This document shows positions 59,924 through 64,000 of a stretch of 64,000 bases of DNA, one piece after another. The position numbers and the translations under genes are program-made. Below the pieces are notes generated by a model. It saw only the letters and a program-made list of their open reading frames with translations. It made no database searches and was not told the DNA's origin. The DNA is from Amphimedon queenslandica (lineage: Eukaryota; Porifera; Demospongiae; Haplosclerida; Niphatidae): assembly GCF_000090795.2 (NCBI RefSeq), contig NW_003546400.1, positions 96,349 through 160,348 on the forward strand. The letters run 5' to 3'. The first letter of the stretch is position 1. The number at the start of each line of letters is the position of its first letter.

Positions 59924-61812
59924 GTAATAATAACTGCTGCTAGTCCTCGTTTTTGTGCTCTCTCCCTCTCATCAAGTATCCCTCATGCAGGTGACTGGCT
60001 CCTTGCCTTGCCTTCACCCATCTTAGGTTTACATTTTCTTGACTTAGAGTTCAGGACTTGTCTACGGTATTGGCTAGGTATTCCTCTTTAGTTCTAACAT
60101 TGTCTGTCCTCTCTGCACCAGAGCCTAGCTGTGATTGATCCCCTTGGCAACCATTTGGTGGCATGTGGTGGGAACGGGGACAGGATTCTCAGGCACAACT
60201 CTCTTAGGGATGTTCTATTTACTGCTGCCCAAGCTCCATCTCTGTCTCCCCGTTTGGAGGTCCCTTTGATTGTGCCTGGGTCCTTTTCTCATCCTGCTGA
60301 CCTTTACATGCCTAATTGGTCTCAAGGCAAACCAGCAGCTATGGATGTAACCGTCATCTCCTCCCTTCAGCCTCAGAGGGTCTCCCAGGCTGCTATTTCT
60401 TGAGGTTCAGCCTTAATATATGCAGAGGAATGCAAAAATATTGTTCACTTTGAGGACTGCAAGCGAGTGGGGATCTCCTTCTTGCCTCTTGCTGTTGAGG
60501 TGTTGGGTGGCTGGAGTCTCAGTGCTACCATTGGGACTATTGGAAATTATCTGGCTTCCTGTCGAAGTACTGCTCCAGGGTTGATCACTCAGCACCTTTT
60601 CCAGAAGCTTTTGGTAGTGCTTTGGCGAGCCAATGCTTTGTAGATCTCTCTTCCCCCCTGACGTGAATGGGTCTATTTAACTTTTTGTTCATTTCCTTTT
60701 GTTTTGCTTTCGGGTTTTCCCTCTCCTTTCTCTATATTTTTTCTCCTCTTTTTGCTTTCTGATATGTAATGATAACAATAATAATTAATAATAATAGTAA
60801 TAATAATAATAATAATAGTAATAGTAATATTAATAGTAATAATAATAATAATAATAATAATTGCCGCTTTTTATCATATTGTTTTTTATCATTATTATTT
60901 GTATCTTTTCTTTTTTCTTTTCCTTCTCTGTTCTCTCTTTCCTATCTTCCTCCTTTTCCTGTTGGACTGCTAATTTATTATTATTATTTATTATTTTATG
61001 ATTGTAATTTTTTAAATTCATTGAAATAATAATTTCTGAATAACATGTATCTACATGTACAATGTATGTGCATGAACATGCATTTATGTGAATCTTAATT
61101 TATGAATGTGAATGTACATCTAAATGCATGAATGGAATTTTGCCTGTGGCAAGGTTGCTGTCATTGTACGTATGCATGTATTTACTGATTTTACATAAAT
61201 GTTTCATAGGCTTCTAATCCTTATGATGAACTGATGCACCTTGTAAAGTTTCATGGCGATAATGTTACAGCTTTCCTTCAACCTGTAAATGCATACAATA
61301 ATAGGTTTGTGTTTCTTATTATTGTGATTCTGGTATTTACACATAAATTGTATTTCGTATATACAATGTACCTTTTAATATTATAGGATTAGTACCAGCA
61401 AGTTTGAATTATTTGATGTTGATGATGGATTCAATGTTTTAAAAACTGATTTTGTGGAGTGTGTCTACTCCCTAGATATTCCAGGTTAATTAATCATTGT
61501 TTTGCAATCTAAAAAGTGATTTGTATTTGATAAATGTGTATGTAGGTCTTGTACCCATTGATGATACCACATCTCCTAAATATTCTTTTGATATTCAACT
61601 TGGTACTAACACTTATGGAAAATATGGTACTTATGTGAATAATCAAAGGTAATTTCTGGTGGCGTTAGGTTTTTTTCTGGTTTTTTAATATTGTAGTTAC
61701 TTAACTTCTTGTTTTGAATTGTTTTGATTAGAGTAATTCTTCAGAAGCATTTTTTCCCAAATGATTACACTGTTAGTCAGGTTGACAGACCTCGTCAACC
61801 TGGAGAAAGAAG
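54031..61812 (+). CDS. BLTP1: BLTP1 (KIAA1109 / Tweek) bridge-like lipid transfer protein, 5' part
   Basis: The ATG at 54031 starts MDTSFGANETSF, followed by an N-terminal membrane anchor (VVLSSVWILWDLFYASYLLA). Exons visible: 54031-54202, 54261-54339, 54398-54450, 56732-56843, 57192-57238, 57289-57446, 61210-61304, 61387-61484, 61546-61648, 61732-61812; all join in phase. They give QLRLNLVTGRLIFKEIEIYR and GYGVLRWWAKPNP (compare the family FIIFRWWKMYNP), INKGQLVFGSQLVENNLVV, and DIQLGTNTYGKYGTYVNNQR with HFFPNDYTV...PRQPGERR. BLTP1 forms a hydrophobic groove bridging ER and other membranes. The full protein is thousands of residues, so most of the gene lies to the right of the window. The introns carry several transposons, the largest 57447-61209. 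Confidence 0.87.
54536..54806. mobile_element. Foldback element with about 110-bp arms
   Basis: Left arm starts CAAGAGTAGATAATAATTAG and passes through GCTTCATCACCGCATAGAAA and TGGAAAGT; the right arm is the complement (ACTTTCCATTTCTATGTAGT ... TAATTGTTATCTACTCTTG). Sequence around the centre is AT-rich. No coding frame. In the BLTP1 intron 54451-56731. Confidence 0.8.
55350..55555. mobile_element. TACC(G/A)TATA-family MITE
   Basis: Left end TACCGTACAGCAGGAAATTT, right-end complement ACCATATAGCTAGAAATTTT, with complementary AAGTTAAAT / ATTTAACTT-type arms inside. In a BLTP1 intron. Confidence 0.75.
55560..56730 (+). other. BLTP1 intron without recognised content
   Basis: AT-rich intron. Includes two copies of GGGGACTCCTA / GGGGACTCTTA (near 55848, 55925 and 55948), an irregular short repeat. 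No gene seen. Confidence 0.5.
56894..57102. mobile_element. TACC(G/A)TATA-family MITE
   Basis: Left end TACCGTATACCTTAAAATTT, right-end complement AGTACTATATGCATCTTAAT followed by TTTCGAGG. In a BLTP1 intron. Confidence 0.65.
57708..57778 (+). repeat. (TAA)n microsatellite
   Basis: About 23 uninterrupted ATA/TAA units. Immediately followed by retroelement-derived sequence. Confidence 0.95.
57779..59872 (+). mobile_element. Decayed non-LTR-type retroelement, copy 1
   Basis: GC-richer than its surroundings, with reverse-transcriptase-like pieces in shifting frames: KKSGGICPIVVGEVLCRPVS (about 57965-58030), VGIPNGAEAIVHS with SLDFPNSNAF (motif A-like, 58078-58205), a WYLYDGILCGS piece (58455-58490) where the catalytic YxDD is expected, and the C-terminal GDWLSVVPSCQLGLHF ... 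GDHQVGCRGNRDLIHCHDSF ... LSAALDVTVFSSL (59085-59450). Multiple frameshifts and stops make it inactive. It lies in the BLTP1 intron 57447-61209, sense strand, and ends at a (TAA)n tract that could be the element's 3' tail. Confidence 0.75.
59873..59934 (+). repeat. (TAA)n microsatellite, likely retroelement tail
   Basis: About 20 TAA units at the 3' end of copy 1, directly before copy 2. Confidence 0.9.
59935..60768 (+). mobile_element. Decayed non-LTR-type retroelement, copy 2 (3' part only)
   Basis: Encodes a second, clearly different copy of the same C-terminal region: GDWLLALPSPILGLHFLDLE, then GNHLVACGGNGDRILRHNSL, RDVLFTAAQ, HPADLYMPNWSQGKPAAMDV, followed by VEVLGGWSLSATIG. It has stops and a shift but is better preserved than copy 1. 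It starts right after a (TAA)n tract and ends in another, as expected for two insertions placed tail to head. Confidence 0.72.
60769..60862 (+). repeat. (TAA)n / TAATAG microsatellite, likely retroelement tail
   Basis: Imperfect TAA-rich tract at the 3' end of copy 2. The pyrimidine-rich sequence that follows (60900-60960) has no coding meaning. Confidence 0.85.
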
Positions 61813-62872
61813 GTAATTAAAAATAGTTGTTTGTATCTTTTACAAAACACCATGCCATTCTACTCATAATTGTTACCTTCTAATTAGTCATCATCAACTG
61901 AAAAATGTCTATGGATGAATGTAATGCATTTTTTGGCTTAATTGTAATGAAGTATTTTGCAAGTATAGTATATAGTACATTATGTATTTGCGTTTCAGTT
62001 GAGTTTGGAAAGTTTTAATTATCAAAGTTCCACATGTATCCCTGGCTCCCTGCCCACACACACAAGTAGTATTGCTGAAGTAAGCTCTATTCTTTCTCTC
62101 TAACTCCCTGTTTGGTTGCTGTTAAAATCAATCTTAAAGTGTAAGATTGCAGAGGAACTTTTTAAGGAAAAAAGTATTACAATGGATCATGTTTAGCATT
62201 TTAGCAATTTAAGTTTTATGAAAATAGCAGACTGAGGTTGCTTTTTGTAGTTGAATCTTGAAGTGCTCCTACTTGTCTTTAGATGTATTATTCTTTTAGT
62301 CTTGACTGCATTTTTTGATTTTTAAGTAATTAACACATGTTTTTAATTACAAATAATGTTGTTGGTTCTTTTTGATGATTATTGAAAAAACTTGTTGAGA
62401 AATTCTTTTTAGACCTCGAAATTTCAGAAACTTGTGTGGGAGATGTGAAAAAACCCTTTTGAACTATATATATATCAAGTTTTCTTTCACCTGCCACACT
62501 CATTTGAAACCGACCAAAATTAAGTTGATGTCTGTGTTATAAGAATAAAGTTCAAAGTAACCTCATATTTAATAAGTGTTGTAGAGGTCCCGCAAATTGG
62601 CCAGTTTCATAGCACAGAAAACCCACCATCATGAATTATCATGCAGATGCTAAACATGGTTACATATAAAAAAGAAGAGTACATGCATGTACATGTATGT
62701 GCCCCAATAATGTGAATAGTCATAGGATATACAGGTACATGTAGATACTGATTAGGGACATAGGCACTGTTAATAATTGATTTTTCTGGCCCACAAACAC
62801 AAACTACTTTATTTTGTGTTGTATCTCATAATATTTACATGACTCTTGTTAATGGTCAGTTATTGTACACCA
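61813..62872 (+). other. BLTP1 intron, AT-rich
   Basis: No further BLTP1 exon was recognised here; the donor at 61813 starts an intron that reaches at least the transposon at 62873. Nothing else stands out. Confidence 0.5.
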
Positions 62873-64000
62873 TACCGTATACCGGGAAATTTTCGTGGCG
62901 CTAAATTTTCGCGAATTTCACAAATTTTGCTGTCTCGCAAAATCATTTTTGTGAAAATTTATTACACTTAATTGTGTGGGTGTGGCTTACCTTGTGCACG
63001 CCCTATAAGTAGTCTCGTGGGGCCAGACTCAATTTTTAGAATAGAGTCTGGTTTCATGCCTAACATCAACTTGTTCTTGTCTGGCGGAATTTGGTCAACC
63101 GAATCAGATCACTGTTACCATGGTTATGTTAGAATCCGCCCACACACGGCAAGTCTGCTATCAAGAATGGAACTGAGTGAGCTATTATACTTTCTTTCTA
63201 TGACTACAACTGCCGACTGGATTGCCTTTATCTGCTCTGATGGCTAGACAATTAGGCAAGTAAAGAAAGGCTTCAAGGAATAACGTGCTTGGATCCGAGA
63301 TGAATTCAGCCACCATGATTGCTCCAACTTTAGTACTACCGAAAAAAGCCAAAAATGAGAAGTACTTGACTGCTTTATTTTTCTTGATATCAGGAAGCAA
63401 GTATGAAGTATAAAATAAGTATACAAAAATTGAAGTGACCAAGTTGGTTAATGATAATAGAGTTAGACCATTGCTACTTGGTAATGAGTTGGATAATCAA
63501 GTCAAGGCTTACATTTTAGCACTACAAGACAAGGGAGGTGTGATAAACACGGCCATTGTGAAGTCATGTGCAATTGGGATAGTAATGAAAACAGGCATCA
63601 GGTTATTGAAATGTAATGGTGGTCACATTGACATTACTAAGAATTGGGCTTTAAGTTTTTTGGATCGTTTAGGTTTTGTGAAGCGCAGAGCTAGCACTAA
63701 GGCTAAGGTGTCAGTGGAGCATTTTGAGGAATTGAAAGCACATGCAGTTTCTTTTTGACATCAACGTCATAGTGGAGATGGAAGGTGTACCACCAGATCT
63801 AGTGATTAACTGGGACTACACGGGGCTAAATTATGTACCTGTATCAAGCTGGACTATGCCGCAGAAGGTGCTTCTAGAGTGGAAATTACATGAGTCGGTG
63901 ACAAACGTCAGATCACAACAGTATTTGCTTGGACATTGGGTGGTTCATTTCTTCCTCCTCAAATCATTTACAAAGGAAAGACACAAAAATGCTTACCTAT
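62873..64000 (+). mobile_element. Pogo/Tigger-like DNA transposon, left end (continues beyond window)
   Basis: Begins TACCGTATACCGGGAAATTT followed by TCGTGGCG and several TTTTCGCGAA / GCAAAATC strings, the same terminus as the small MITEs scattered through the window. From 63435 it encodes transposase sequence. The right end lies outside the window, so the inverted terminus could not be checked. Sits in a BLTP1 intron. Confidence 0.6.
63435..64000 (+). pseudogene. DDE transposase (pogo/Tigger/CENP-B-type), frameshifted
   Basis: The first part (63435-63752) resembles the CENP-B-type helix-turn-helix: KAYILALQDKGGVINTAIVK ... NWALSFLDRLGFVKRRASTK. Then a one-base shift near 63752 leads to VEMEGVPPDLVINWDYTG, where the Asp of NWD would be the first catalytic residue of the DDE domain. 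Another shift near 63865 and a TGA at 63891-63893 precede VGDKRQITTVFAWTLGGSFL and PPQIIYKGKTQKC, typical of this transposase group. Two shifts and one stop within 600 bp show it is inactive. It runs off the right edge. Confidence 0.8.

Noticed and set aside
59740-59943. Frames rich in Asn or Ile from the trinucleotide tracts (also 57701-57892 and 60769-61029)
   Set aside because: They are translations of (TAA)n microsatellites.
62972-63247. 91-codon frame before the transposase
   Set aside because: No family resemblance; it overlaps the terminal region of the transposon and a partly inverted GTGTGGGTGTGG-type repeat.

Overview
This is animal nuclear DNA: spliced genes with short GT-AG introns (many under 100 bp, some near 41 bp), AT-rich non-coding sequence, dense small inverted-repeat transposons and one assembly gap (N run, 34765-34918). 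The gene content (spliceosomal helicase, CIP2A, EMC5, SPAG17, alpha-tubulins, a BLTP1/Tweek start, a receptor-tyrosine-kinase-like gene of an unfamiliar type) together with extreme compactness and very abundant TACATGTA-type motifs suggests a sponge, probably a demosponge. The organism is an inference; the gene families are read from the translated exons.

Layout. 1-13159: most of a DHX38/PRP16 splicing helicase (+), its 5' exons lying outside the window. Its introns hold foldback transposons, a Crypton-like tyrosine recombinase element (-) and an intronless POT/SLC15-like transporter (+) that carries an apparent frameshift. 13855-17825: CIP2A (-). 17923-18432: a small EF-hand-like gene (+). 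18670-26483: a single-pass FN3-containing receptor tyrosine kinase-like gene (-) whose kinase domain has lost the HRD and DFG aspartates. 26877-30944: ZFAND4 (-). 31102-33316: EMC5/MMGT1 (-). 33414-42783: SPAG17/PF6 (+). 43463-46478: two tandem intronless alpha-tubulins (-). 46696-52654: an unrecognised coiled-coil protein (+). 52785-53897: an intronless ANKRD60-like protein (-). 54031-61812 and beyond: the 5' part of BLTP1/KIAA1109 (+), interrupted by a block of decayed non-LTR retroelement between (TAA)n tracts. 62873-64000: the left end of a decayed pogo/Tigger-like DNA transposon.

Genes are mostly arranged as divergent pairs sharing very short promoters: CIP2A/EF-hand gene (97 bp between start codons), EMC5/SPAG17 (97 bp), alpha-tubulin/coiled-coil (217 bp) and ANKRD60/BLTP1 (133 bp). 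SPAG17 (central-pair projection of motile cilia) lies tail-to-tail beside the alpha-tubulin pair, so the 33-47 kb stretch is cilium-flavoured. The rest of the neighbours have no obvious joint pathway.

Most notable points: the kinase-dead receptor with tandem mucin-like repeats; the recombinase element bounded by a 26-bp inverted repeat and broken by a single in-frame stop; a family of small TACC(G/A)TATA-ended foldback elements whose terminus also opens the pogo-like transposon at the right edge, which may be their parent; and two alpha-tubulins that both lack the K40 acetylation loop motif.
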